Below, piece by piece: positions 1 to 5,235 of a DNA stretch of 5,235 bases. Each line of letters begins with the position of its first letter. Within the stretch, counting starts at the first letter, position 1. Origin of the DNA: an uncultured Burkholderiales bacterium (lineage in GTDB: Bacteria; Pseudomonadota; Gammaproteobacteria; Burkholderiales; Burkholderiaceae_C); the NCBI GenBank assembly GCA_903856875.1, contig CAIODE010000164.1:1-5235 (forward strand), written 5' to 3'. The translations under genes and the position numbers were made by a program. The notes under the pieces were generated by a model. That model was given only the letters and a program-made list of their open reading frames with translations. It was not told the origin of the DNA and did not search any database.

Positions 1-1
1 C

Positions 2-163
2 ACAGCACCCTCACTGCAAGGTTGGGGCTATGCCGTGTTTGCACATGTCGTGTCTGGCACCGAAATTGTGGATGACATTGACGGCGTTAAAACTGGACGC
101 AATGGCTTCCATGACGACGTGCCCAAAGAACCCGTCATCATCGAAAAGGCTGTCGCGCTTTAA
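2..163 (+). CDS. ppiB: Peptidyl-prolyl cis-trans isomerase, cyclophilin type (C-terminal fragment)
   Basis: Partial gene: the 5' end lies outside the window and the last 53 codons are present, ending in TAA. Cyclophilins catalyse cis-trans isomerisation of proline peptide bonds (EC 5.2.1.8) and help proteins fold; the PpiB type is cytoplasmic. The fragment shows the family's C-terminal signature: [20 protein letters not shown], which matches the usual W-GYAVFG-VV-G--VVD-I block, then [18 protein letters not shown], the standard ending of bacterial PpiB. One small deviation is Ala in place of the usual Gly after AVF. lpxH starts 21 bases downstream on the same strand with no terminator between, so the two are probably co-transcribed. 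A signal peptide cannot be assessed because the N-terminus is missing, so the periplasmic paralogue PpiA is not strictly excluded. Confidence 0.93.
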   Translation, partial: TAPSLQGWGYAVFAHVVSGTEIVDDIDGVKTGRNGFHDDVPKEPVIIEKAVAL

Positions 164-184
164 ATTTCGCGCCAGCTCATCTCC

Positions 185-970
185 ATGATTGCAACCGTGT
201 TGCCGCTTCAAATCTTTGAAGCACCGAAAAATTGGCGCACGGTTGATTTCATTTCTGATTTGCATTTGCAAGAAAAAGAAACTGCCACATTTGAAGTGTG
301 GCAAACCTATATGCAAAATACGACCGCTGATGCGGTCTTTATTTTGGGCGACCTGTTCGAGGTTTGGGTCGGTGACGATGCCGCTGAACAGCACTCTTTT
401 CTTCAGAGATGCGCCACTGTTTTAAAAACTTGCGCATCCCAAAGACAGGTGTGTTTTATGCGGGGCAACCGTGATTTCTTGGTCGGCACTGCGTTTCTCA
501 ATGCATGCCATATCCTTGATCTGCAAGACCCTACTGTGCTTCACTTTGCGTCTCAAAAATGGCTACTGTCTCATGGTGACGCAGGTTGTTTAGGCGACAC
601 AGACTACCAAGCCTTTCGGCAAATGGTCAGGCAAGCTGGCTGGCAAGATTACTTCTTGGCCAAGTCCTTGACCGAGAGGGAGAGCATTGCCAGGCAGTTG
701 CGGGATCAAAGCGAAATGCTCAAAAAAGATTCAGGTGCAGTCTATGCAGATGTGGCAGATGAATGGTCCATCGATTTGCTTCATCAAGCCGGCGCCACTT
801 GCCTTGTTCATGGTCACACCCATCGGCCTGCACTTCACAGCCTGGGGCAAGATTCGCCAATGCAACGCTACGTTTTAAGTGATTGGGATGCTGCTTCAGC
901 AAAGCCACGCGTCGAGGTATTGCGCTGGCATTTCGAGGGTCAAGTTGAACGGATCAACTTACTAAGCTGA
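185..970 (+). CDS. lpxH: UDP-2,3-diacylglucosamine diphosphatase LpxH
   Basis: LpxH hydrolyses UDP-2,3-diacylglucosamine to lipid X (2,3-diacylglucosamine 1-phosphate) and UMP (EC 3.6.1.54), the fourth step of lipid A synthesis, at the inner face of the cytoplasmic membrane. The 261-residue product is a calcineurin-like metallophosphoesterase with all family motifs in order: D25-L-H27, G55-D56 followed by LFEVWVGDD, G94-N95-R96-D97, S129-H130-G131-D132, and H209-G-H211-T-H213-R-P. These correspond to the Mn-binding residues known in Escherichia coli LpxH. The LKKDSGAVYADVADE stretch (about 179-193) is also typical of LpxH. At about 240 residues the E. coli enzyme is shorter; the difference is mainly a leader of about 17 residues before the first motif. 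ATG at 185 is the only reasonable start, but I see no clear Shine-Dalgarno sequence, so translation may depend on the gene just upstream. Confidence 0.96.
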   Translation: MIATVLPLQIFEAPKNWRTVDFISDLHLQEKETATFEVWQTYMQNTTADAVFILGDLFEVWVGDDAAEQHSFLQRCATVLKTCASQRQVCFMRGNRDFLVGTAFLNACHILDLQDPTVLHFASQKWLLSHGDAGCLGDTDYQAFRQMVRQAGWQDYFLAKSLTERESIARQLRDQSEMLKKDSGAVYADVADEWSIDLLHQAGATCLVHGHTHRPALHSLGQDSPMQRYVLSDWDAASAKPRVEVLRWHFEGQVERINLLS

Positions 971-1004
971 GCTTGAGCATTGGGTTTTCAGCCTTTGCTC
1001 AAGC
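971..1004. terminator. Hairpin between convergent genes, possible terminator
   Basis: GCTTGAGCA (971-979) and TGCTCAAGC (996-1004) form a perfect 9-bp stem with a 16-base loop, starting right after the lpxH stop codon. It lies in the 45-base gap between lpxH and the oppositely oriented DUF349 gene, where a terminator is expected. On the + strand it is followed by CCTCAATTCATTT, only moderately T-rich. On the - strand there is no T tract. It may be a weak intrinsic terminator for lpxH, or simply a 3'-end-protecting hairpin that serves both transcripts. Confidence 0.45.
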
Positions 1005-1015
1005 CCTCAATTCAT

Positions 1016-4000
1016 TTAGCTGCGCAACAAATTCTTCAAAGCATTTTGCAAACGCCGCGCCACCTTAGGCTCGTGCGTTGAAGACAAAACTGCCGTGACA
1101 TCCAAGGCCCAAGTTTGCTCTGGGCCGGGTTGATTTTTGCGAGTGAGCAATTGAAGTTGCAATGCGCGTCTCTCGTTCAAATTCTCTGCAGGCGTTGGCA
1201 CTTCTGCCGCCATTTCCAAACGCAAAATAGCTTCGCCTGCAGTTGCTGCTGGTGCCTGGCTGACTGCTTGTGACCACGCGGCCCTTGCAGCTGCATTGAC
1301 ATTGCGACCCAAATCTTGTGCCGTGGGCACCAAGTCGGCTTGGCGTTTTTCCCATGCTGCAAGCAAGTGGGTTAAGGACTCGCCATGTGCCTGGGCAGCC
1401 AGCTTGCGCAAAGCCATTTCAGCGTGCTCCATGGCATCGCGCTGAGCTCTGAAGGCGGCATCACCAAGGCGAGGACTACGATCTTCACGTTCTGGGCGAT
1501 CACCACGGTCAAAACGACCCCCATTCTTGTCGCCAAAACCACCCCTATCAGAACGCGGTGCGCCTTTGCCATCTCTGCGATCACCAGGCCCACCGCGACC
1601 TGCGGGAGCGGGAACTGATTTCTTTTGGCCTGGTCGGTCATCGCCGCGCATGGCCACCAAGGGGCGCGCAGGTTTAGGTGCCTCAACAGGCTTGACGGGC
1701 TCGGCGGTTTCTATTGAAGGAGTTTCAGTTTCAACTGCATTGTTTTCTGCGGTGCTTGTTTCACCTGAATCCGTTTCAGCTGCAGCTGACTCTGGTACTG
1801 CTTGAGCCGTCTCTGGCCCCGTAAGTTCAACAGCCTTTGGCGCAGCCACCACTTCGGCATTGGCTTTGGCTTGCCCTTTGAGTGCCGCATCCAACGCAGC
1901 CATGGCTGCCTTGATTTTTTGAACATCGCCAGAGGCGTTGGCCTCTTTCAATGCATTAGATGCCTCAAGCACCATTCGGTCGTGGGCCGACATAGGGGCA
2001 TTTGAAACGTGCTCACGCGAGCTGGTCTTGCGACTGAAAGCCTCATCAATGGGTTTGCGAAAAGCCTCCCACATTTTTTGTTCAATGCGGCGATCCATGG
2101 GAACGCTTTGCGCTTCCGTTTGCCAGCTGTGTTGCAATGCTTTGACTGCGTCCACTCGCAAAAGAGGTGCGGCACCAAGCTGTTCAGCTTCAGCAATCAA
2201 GGCTTGGCGTCGAGCGGTGCTAGCTTTCTGAGCGTCCTCCAAAGGTGCCGCCGCATTGTGCAGGGCCTGCTTCCAAAGGGGTTGCAGTTCTGCAAAGGCT
2301 TTCTCACTCAAATGACCTGCCGAGCGCCAGCGATCGCCAAACTGATGCAAAGCCCGCAAGTGTGCACGCCAATCAGCGTTTTGGGCATTGGCCTCGCCCC
2401 AAGCCTTCACTTCTTCAATCAATGCCAAACGTTGAGCGCGGTGCTCACTGGCTTCGTGTTTGATTTTGTCCAACCAAACTTGAACGACTTTGTAGGCGTT
2501 GTTGCACGCAGCATCGAAACGCTTCCACAAAGCATGGTTTGGTAAACCACCTTGGTCGGCTTTTTTCCATTCTTCACGCAACTGACGCAGAGCGTCCTGC
2601 ATTTTTCGACCGCCCACGGCGGGCTCAAGGTGGAACTCTTCCTTGGCAGGGGTTGGGACAGCAGCAGTCGTTTCTGCCACATGAGTTGCTGGTTCGTTGT
2701 CAACACTCTCATTGGCAACCTCAGGCTCGGCCGCTTTGTCGACATCCTCTTTTGAAGCTTCTTGTGCTTCAGCAGCAAGCGCTGCGACGTCTTGGGTTTT
2801 AACCGGTACTTTTTTGAACAGGCCCTCCGCCTTCAAAACCAATGCCAAACGCAATTGGTCCGCAACATGGCGCTGCCAACCTTCTGCATCACCCGCAGCA
2901 ATCAAAGCTTCATGGACTTTTAAGTCCATGTTGGTGTCCATATTGCGCCCGTGGTCCTTGAGTGCTTGCTTGAGCACCAACAAGTTGGCCTCATTGTTCT
3001 CGGCCGCCAATACCGTCATGGCCCCTGTGACTGCTTGATTGGCAGCTTCGCGCAAAGCCAATCTTTGCGCAGGATCCATTTTGGTGTTACTGACTTTGGC
3101 TGTTTTAGCTGGCTTGCTCTCATTCTCAGACGTTGATTCGTCACTTTGAGGATGCGGAACATTGGAAACAACCGAATGATCGTTGCTGTGGACGTCTTGT
3201 GCTGCATGAATGTTGGCATGTCCAGCCTGTCCACCTCGTACCAAGCGAATTTCTTCGGCCCAAACTGGCACTGGCGGCAAAGCTTCCTTCGCATCGTCTC
3301 TAGCCGATTTAGCCTGAAACAACGCAGCTTCAAAGGCTTCCCAAACACTGCTCAGCTGGTGTCGTGAAGCATCGAGTTGGGGAGGGAATTTCAAATCAAC
3401 GCTGTGCCAGGAAGCATCTTCTGTGATGGCATGGGCTTGTTGATGCCAGTGCGCCACATCCGACTGCAACAGTTCATTGGCAGCACCGGCTTCTTTCAAA
3501 CTTTTGGTAGAAAGAACTTCAATGCGCTGCGCCAAAAGAACTGCTGTTTCGCGCTGTACCATGACTTGATGTTGCAAATCTTCAACCGCTTTGATTTTTT
3601 CATTCAACTGAAGCTTGAGGCTGGCCAGCGGTTCACGCGACAGTGGCGCACCAGCTTTGGCAGCATCTCTTTGCCATGCCATGGCATCGGCAATGTTCAA
3701 ACGCAAAGCAGTTAGCATGGTGTTGGCGCGCTCAGCCCATTCGGCCGCCAAGACATCTTGGCCATGTGAGCGCTTTAACTCATCCAATTTTTCACGGAGC
3801 ACTTTGGCAGCGCCTTTGTCACGCGTGGAAACTTCTTTGTACACGTGTTGCAAAACTTCATGAGAGGGTTCTGTGAGAAGCCAATCACGCAACTTGGCTG
3901 CACGCTCACCGGATGTTTGTGCGGTAAAGGCACCTCCGGTTAAGTTGTCTAGGGCTTGCAAGTCTGGGGTCTTAGGAGAGGAAGAAGTCACAGTCACAAC

Positions 4001-4060
4001 ACAAAAAGATAAAGAAGCTATTTTCACCGATGAAGGCAGGCCTCGATATGCTGAAAGCAT
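1016..4060 (-). CDS. DUF349 domain-containing coiled-coil protein with Arg/Gly-rich tract
   Basis: A 1014-residue protein of unknown function. DUF349 (Pfam PF03993) is a short helical domain that often occurs in tandem. I see repeat-like W-(x)2-F or W-K motifs at W240 (WEAFEAALF), W512 (WKRFDAAC), W596 (WKQAL) and W664 (WEAFRKPIDEAF); the last is the most canonical. Other parts: a coiled coil at about 148-195; acidic or polar linkers at about 300-325 and 430-480; an Ala/Glu/Pro/Thr-rich segment at about 736-803; an Arg/Gly/Asp-rich tract at 804-867 with several RGG/RGD-like units; and a helical, Ala/Leu-rich C-terminus ending LKNLLRS. No signal peptide or convincing membrane segment is seen, so it is probably cytoplasmic. 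The start is uncertain: homologues as I recall them begin near the LDNLTGGAFTA segment (residues 37-47), so GTG codons at residue 12 (base 4027) or 24 (base 3991) are alternatives. The reading frame is intact throughout. Confidence 0.88.
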   Translation of the reverse strand: MLSAYRGLPSSVKIASLSFCVVTVTSSSPKTPDLQALDNLTGGAFTAQTSGERAAKLRDWLLTEPSHEVLQHVYKEVSTRDKGAAKVLREKLDELKRSHGQDVLAAEWAERANTMLTALRLNIADAMAWQRDAAKAGAPLSREPLASLKLQLNEKIKAVEDLQHQVMVQRETAVLLAQRIEVLSTKSLKEAGAANELLQSDVAHWHQQAHAITEDASWHSVDLKFPPQLDASRHQLSSVWEAFEAALFQAKSARDDAKEALPPVPVWAEEIRLVRGGQAGHANIHAAQDVHSNDHSVVSNVPHPQSDESTSENESKPAKTAKVSNTKMDPAQRLALREAANQAVTGAMTVLAAENNEANLLVLKQALKDHGRNMDTNMDLKVHEALIAAGDAEGWQRHVADQLRLALVLKAEGLFKKVPVKTQDVAALAAEAQEASKEDVDKAAEPEVANESVDNEPATHVAETTAAVPTPAKEEFHLEPAVGGRKMQDALRQLREEWKKADQGGLPNHALWKRFDAACNNAYKVVQVWLDKIKHEASEHRAQRLALIEEVKAWGEANAQNADWRAHLRALHQFGDRWRSAGHLSEKAFAELQPLWKQALHNAAAPLEDAQKASTARRQALIAEAEQLGAAPLLRVDAVKALQHSWQTEAQSVPMDRRIEQKMWEAFRKPIDEAFSRKTSSREHVSNAPMSAHDRMVLEASNALKEANASGDVQKIKAAMAALDAALKGQAKANAEVVAAPKAVELTGPETAQAVPESAAAETDSGETSTAENNAVETETPSIETAEPVKPVEAPKPARPLVAMRGDDRPGQKKSVPAPAGRGGPGDRRDGKGAPRSDRGGFGDKNGGRFDRGDRPEREDRSPRLGDAAFRAQRDAMEHAEMALRKLAAQAHGESLTHLLAAWEKRQADLVPTAQDLGRNVNAAARAAWSQAVSQAPAATAGEAILRLEMAAEVPTPAENLNERRALQLQLLTRKNQPGPEQTWALDVTAVLSSTHEPKVARRLQNALKNLLRS

Positions 4061-4075
4061 CTATTTTCGATTTTT

Positions 4076-4103
4076 TTTATAATTAGCGGTTCCACCACTC
4101 CAA
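4076..4103 (-). promoter_or_regulatory. Putative promoter for the DUF349 gene
   Basis: Read on the - strand, TTGGAG (4103-4098) and TATAAA (4081-4076) are separated by 16 bases, resembling a sigma-70 promoter with a weak -35 and a good -10. Transcription would begin near 4069, only about 9 bases before ATG 4060. That short leader favours a downstream GTG start, if this is the promoter in use. The assignment rests on pattern alone. Confidence 0.4.
4078..4083 (+). promoter_or_regulatory. Consensus -10 box (TATAAT) for the transglycosylase gene
   Basis: A perfect TATAAT follows a run of eight T (4071-4078, whose last T is the first base of the box). It would place the transcript start near 4090, about 22 bases before the GTG start of the transglycosylase. 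No recognisable -35 hexamer lies 16-18 bases upstream; the sequence there is near AAGCAT. The box overlaps the -10 of the divergent DUF349 promoter, so the two promoters may compete for polymerase. Confidence 0.45.
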
Positions 4104-4111
4104 AACAACTT

Positions 4112-4912
4112 GTGTCTCAACCCACCTTTTACGAAACCGCCGCGCAATGGGCCCTTCGCTTTTGGCGCGGACTTTTGACCTTTGGTGGTGACATTGGGCG
4201 AGGCTTTGTGAACATTTCTCATCACAGTTTTGCAATGTTAGGGCTGCTTGCCTTGATCCTCAGCGTGCTGGCTCTGGCTCGGCCTGAGGTTCGCACCCTC
4301 ACTGTGCAAAGCGTGCAGGGCTGGCTGTTCAACCGACTTCACATTTCAGAAGCTGAAGATGAGCAGCAACAAGTGTTGCTGAGAAGCTTGGCAGCACCCG
4401 CAACTGACCTGACGCCTCTCCAAATGACTTTAGTTCAAGCCGTTAGAAGCAAATACAAAATTGCGCCAGAACCTTTGAATGCCTTGATTTTGGAGGTCTT
4501 TGACCTGGCCGATCGGTCGGCACTTGACGCCACCCTCATTTTGGCTGTCATCGGGGTGGAATCAAACTACAACCCTTTTGCCAACAGCCCAATAGGCGCA
4601 AAAGGCCTGATGCAGGTGATCCCCGAAGTTCACTCCGAACAATTCACCCCGTACGGCGGGGCGATGGCCATTTTTGACCCCAAAACAAACCTTCGCATTG
4701 GGGTCAAAATTCTCAAAGAATGCATCAATTTGACTGGCAGCTTGGAGGAAGGCCTTCGACTTTACAAGGCGGGGGAAGAGTCTGTTTCTCAAGAAACTGA
4801 GTACATTTCTCGGGTGATGGCTGAACAAGAACGCCTGAATCAAGCCATGCCCAAGAGCCCCAAGGATGCCAATCCTGCAAAAACCCAGGCCGCCAAATTT
4901 AAGCCTAGTTGA
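4112..4912 (+). CDS. Membrane-anchored lytic transglycosylase, SLT domain family
   Basis: Lytic transglycosylases cleave the MurNAc-GlcNAc bond of peptidoglycan, leaving 1,6-anhydroMurNAc ends, during wall remodelling. This 266-residue protein has a short cytoplasmic N-terminus, one hydrophobic segment at about 39-56 (SFAMLGLLALILSVLALA) without a clear signal-peptidase site, a linker, and an SLT fold from about residue 105 to 240. The catalytic Glu is probably E150 in the VIGVESNYNPFA motif, followed by G162-A-K-G165-L-M-Q168, the signature Gly-Leu-Met-Gln. The usual A-Y-N-A-G motif near the end is altered to L-Y218-K-A-G221. The C-terminal tail is Lys/Pro/Ala-rich and probably disordered. 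The start is GTG at 4112; I see no clear Shine-Dalgarno sequence before it. It resembles an uncharacterised SLT family of Burkholderiales rather than Slt70, MltC or EmtA. Its stop lies about 30 bases before the glyA riboswitch. Confidence 0.88.
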   Translation: MSQPTFYETAAQWALRFWRGLLTFGGDIGRGFVNISHHSFAMLGLLALILSVLALARPEVRTLTVQSVQGWLFNRLHISEAEDEQQQVLLRSLAAPATDLTPLQMTLVQAVRSKYKIAPEPLNALILEVFDLADRSALDATLILAVIGVESNYNPFANSPIGAKGLMQVIPEVHSEQFTPYGGAMAIFDPKTNLRIGVKILKECINLTGSLEEGLRLYKAGEESVSQETEYISRVMAEQERLNQAMPKSPKDANPAKTQAAKFKPS

Positions 4913-4934
4913 TGCATCTGGCCACCTCCTCGGC

Positions 4935-4940
4935 TACACT
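4935..4940 (+). promoter_or_regulatory. Possible -10 box of a glyA promoter
   Basis: TACACT matches TATAAT at four of six positions and sits just upstream of the riboswitch. A TTGATG at 4909-4914 matches the -35 consensus at four positions, but the 20-base spacer is too long for a good sigma-70 promoter. A start about 6 bases after the box would fall at the edge of the P1 helix (4944). glyA may instead be read from a promoter inside or upstream of the transglycosylase gene. Weak call. Confidence 0.25.
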
Positions 4941-4942
4941 CA

Positions 4943-5101
4943 GGGTGTGCGCAACTGGCGATAGGAGCCTGGCATTTGCTAATTTAGCAAGCCAGACTTT
5001 GACGTGGAAACTGGTGGGCCTCGCCCTGCCTTCAACCACTGGGGAGCGTGCACCGTGTGCTGGCGTTTTATGCACAAGGTTTCAGCCGTTCGCCTGGGCA
5101 G
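4943..5101 (+). promoter_or_regulatory. ZTP riboswitch (pfl motif) aptamer upstream of glyA
   Basis: This RNA binds ZTP or ZMP, purine intermediates that build up when 10-formyl-tetrahydrofolate is low, and glyA is a classic target. Conserved parts visible here: P1 pairs GGTGTGCGC (4944-4952) with GCGTGCACC (5046-5054), 9 bp including two G-U. The J1/2 strand AACTGGCGATA is at 4953-4963 and its partner TGGGGAGCG at 5040-5048. P2 is probably GTGG (5004-5007) with CCAC (5036-5039). A linker hairpin forms between TGTGC (5056-5060) and GCACA (5072-5076). P3 pairs GCC (5085-5087) with GGC (5097-5099), and its loop TCGCC (5090-5094) can form the pseudoknot with GGCGA (4957-4961). The ligand-site segment CTGGGC is at 5094-5099. 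An additional hairpin is inserted at 4969-4995. The class is identified from these conserved blocks plus glyA directly downstream. Confidence 0.93.
4969..4995 (+). other. Extra hairpin inserted in the riboswitch J1/2-P2 region
   Basis: CTGGC (4969-4973) pairs with GCCAG (4991-4995) and TTGCTA (4976-4981) with TAGCAA (4985-4990), giving 11 bp with a two-base bulge and a three-base loop. It sits between the conserved GGCGATA strand and the probable P2 strand GTGG. Compact ZTP aptamers such as the Thermosinus carboxydivorans and Fusobacterium ulcerans RNAs have only a few bases there. The pairing is unambiguous; its role is unknown. Confidence 0.75.
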
Positions 5102-5164
5102 CCCTTGCCACATTGAGGCACATCCACCTCAATTCACCAAGGAACCATCGACTGAAGGCCTGCC
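5097..5164 (+). promoter_or_regulatory. Riboswitch expression platform: Shine-Dalgarno sequestering helix
   Basis: GGCAGCCCTT (5097-5106) can pair with AAGGCCTGCC (5155-5164) at nine of ten positions, with one C-C mismatch. The left strand includes the 3' half of aptamer helix P3 and part of CTGGGC; the right strand contains the glyA Shine-Dalgarno core and ends one base before ATG. Ligand-stabilised P3 and this helix are therefore mutually exclusive. A perfect 7-bp hairpin, ATTGAGG (5112-5118) with CCTCAAT (5127-5133), lies in the closed loop and would bring the two strands together. There is no T run that would suggest an intrinsic terminator, so translational ON control is the preferred model. 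The switching is inferred. Confidence 0.7.
5154..5158 (+). promoter_or_regulatory. glyA ribosome binding site
   Basis: GAAGG ends six bases before the glyA ATG at 5165, a normal Shine-Dalgarno position. A second purine run, AAGGAA at 5139-5144, lies 20 bases upstream of the start and is too far to serve. The AAGG core is occluded in the predicted sequestering helix. Confidence 0.7.
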
Positions 5165-5235
5165 ATGTATTCAAGAAACATTCTGATTGAACAAACCGAT
5201 CCCGAAATTTTTGCCGCCATTCAGGCAGAAAACGC
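5165..5235 (+). CDS. glyA: Serine hydroxymethyltransferase (N-terminal fragment)
   Basis: Partial gene running off the right edge: 23 complete codons plus two bases. Serine hydroxymethyltransferase (EC 2.1.2.1) is a cytoplasmic PLP enzyme that converts serine and tetrahydrofolate to glycine and 5,10-methylene-tetrahydrofolate, the main cellular source of one-carbon units. The visible N-terminus, MYSRNILIEQTDPEIFAAIQ followed by AEN, matches the start of Burkholderiales GlyA as I recall it. The PLP-lysine region is outside the window. The identification is strengthened by the ZTP riboswitch directly upstream, a regulator known to control glyA. ATG 5165 is chosen because GAAGG is correctly spaced before it and the family alignment begins there. 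Confidence 0.9.
   Translation, partial: MYSRNILIEQTDPEIFAAIQAEN

Noticed and set aside
11..394. Open frame of 127 codons on the - strand covering the end of ppiB and the start of lpxH.
   Set aside because: It is antisense to two confidently identified genes and has no recognisable protein features.
1480..1620. Apparently repetitive CACCACGG/CGACC-like stretch on the + strand.
   Set aside because: This is the codon-level echo of the Arg/Gly-rich protein tract on the - strand, not a DNA repeat array or CRISPR; unit lengths are irregular.
2009..2545. Open frame of 178 codons on the + strand, opposite the DUF349 gene.
   Set aside because: It is fully antisense to a well-supported gene, has no recognisable family features and no ribosome site; it reads as a shadow frame.
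2911..2930. Perfect 9-bp inverted repeat (CATGGACTT, two-base centre, AAGTCCATG).
   Set aside because: It lies inside the DUF349 coding region, in part because the protein repeats Asn-Met-Asp there. There is no T tract and no gene boundary, so it is most likely chance, though it could form an mRNA hairpin.
3676..3687. 12-base palindrome ATGCCATGGCAT.
   Set aside because: It is within coding sequence, has no neighbouring copies, and palindromes of this length are expected by chance.
4909..5190. Open frame of 93 codons overlapping the transglycosylase stop and the glyA start.
   Set aside because: It runs through the conserved ZTP riboswitch and into glyA in another frame; its composition is explained by the RNA structure, not a protein.

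Overview
This window looks like ordinary chromosomal DNA from a betaproteobacterium. The best fit is Burkholderiales, family Comamonadaceae (Limnohabitans, Rhodoferax or Polaromonas-like). That placement rests on recalled protein families and gene order, not on a search. I see no insertion sequences, CRISPR arrays, tRNA or rRNA genes, prophage genes or signs of recent transfer.

Layout, left to right. Bases 2-163 (+) hold the C-terminal end of a cyclophilin-type prolyl isomerase (PpiB). It is followed after 21 bases by lpxH (185-970, +), a lipid A pathway enzyme with a complete metal-binding motif set. A 9-bp hairpin (971-1004) separates lpxH from a convergent gene of about 3 kb (1016-4060, -) that encodes a 1014-residue DUF349 protein with coiled-coil and disordered segments and an Arg/Gly-rich tract. 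A short AT-rich divergent promoter region (about 4061-4111) separates it from a membrane-anchored lytic transglycosylase (4112-4912, +; GTG start). Only about 30 bases after that stop codon a ZTP (pfl motif) riboswitch begins (about 4943-5101). It leads into glyA, serine hydroxymethyltransferase, of which only the first 23 codons are present (5165-5235).

The most informative element is the riboswitch. The P1 helix, the J1/2 pseudoknot strand, P3 and the conserved CUGGGC segment can all be read directly. The 3' strand of P3 can pair instead (9 of 10 positions) with the glyA Shine-Dalgarno region. This predicts a translational ON switch: ZTP, which accumulates when 10-formyl-tetrahydrofolate is short, would stabilise P3, free the ribosome site and raise glyA expression to supply one-carbon units. 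ZTP control of glyA is known; the specific switching helix is my reading of this sequence. The aptamer also carries an extra hairpin and an enlarged P2 loop.

The genes do not form one pathway. They cover protein folding, outer-membrane lipid synthesis, an uncharacterised coiled-coil protein, cell-wall remodelling and one-carbon metabolism. Beyond the riboswitch, the least understood item is the DUF349 protein.
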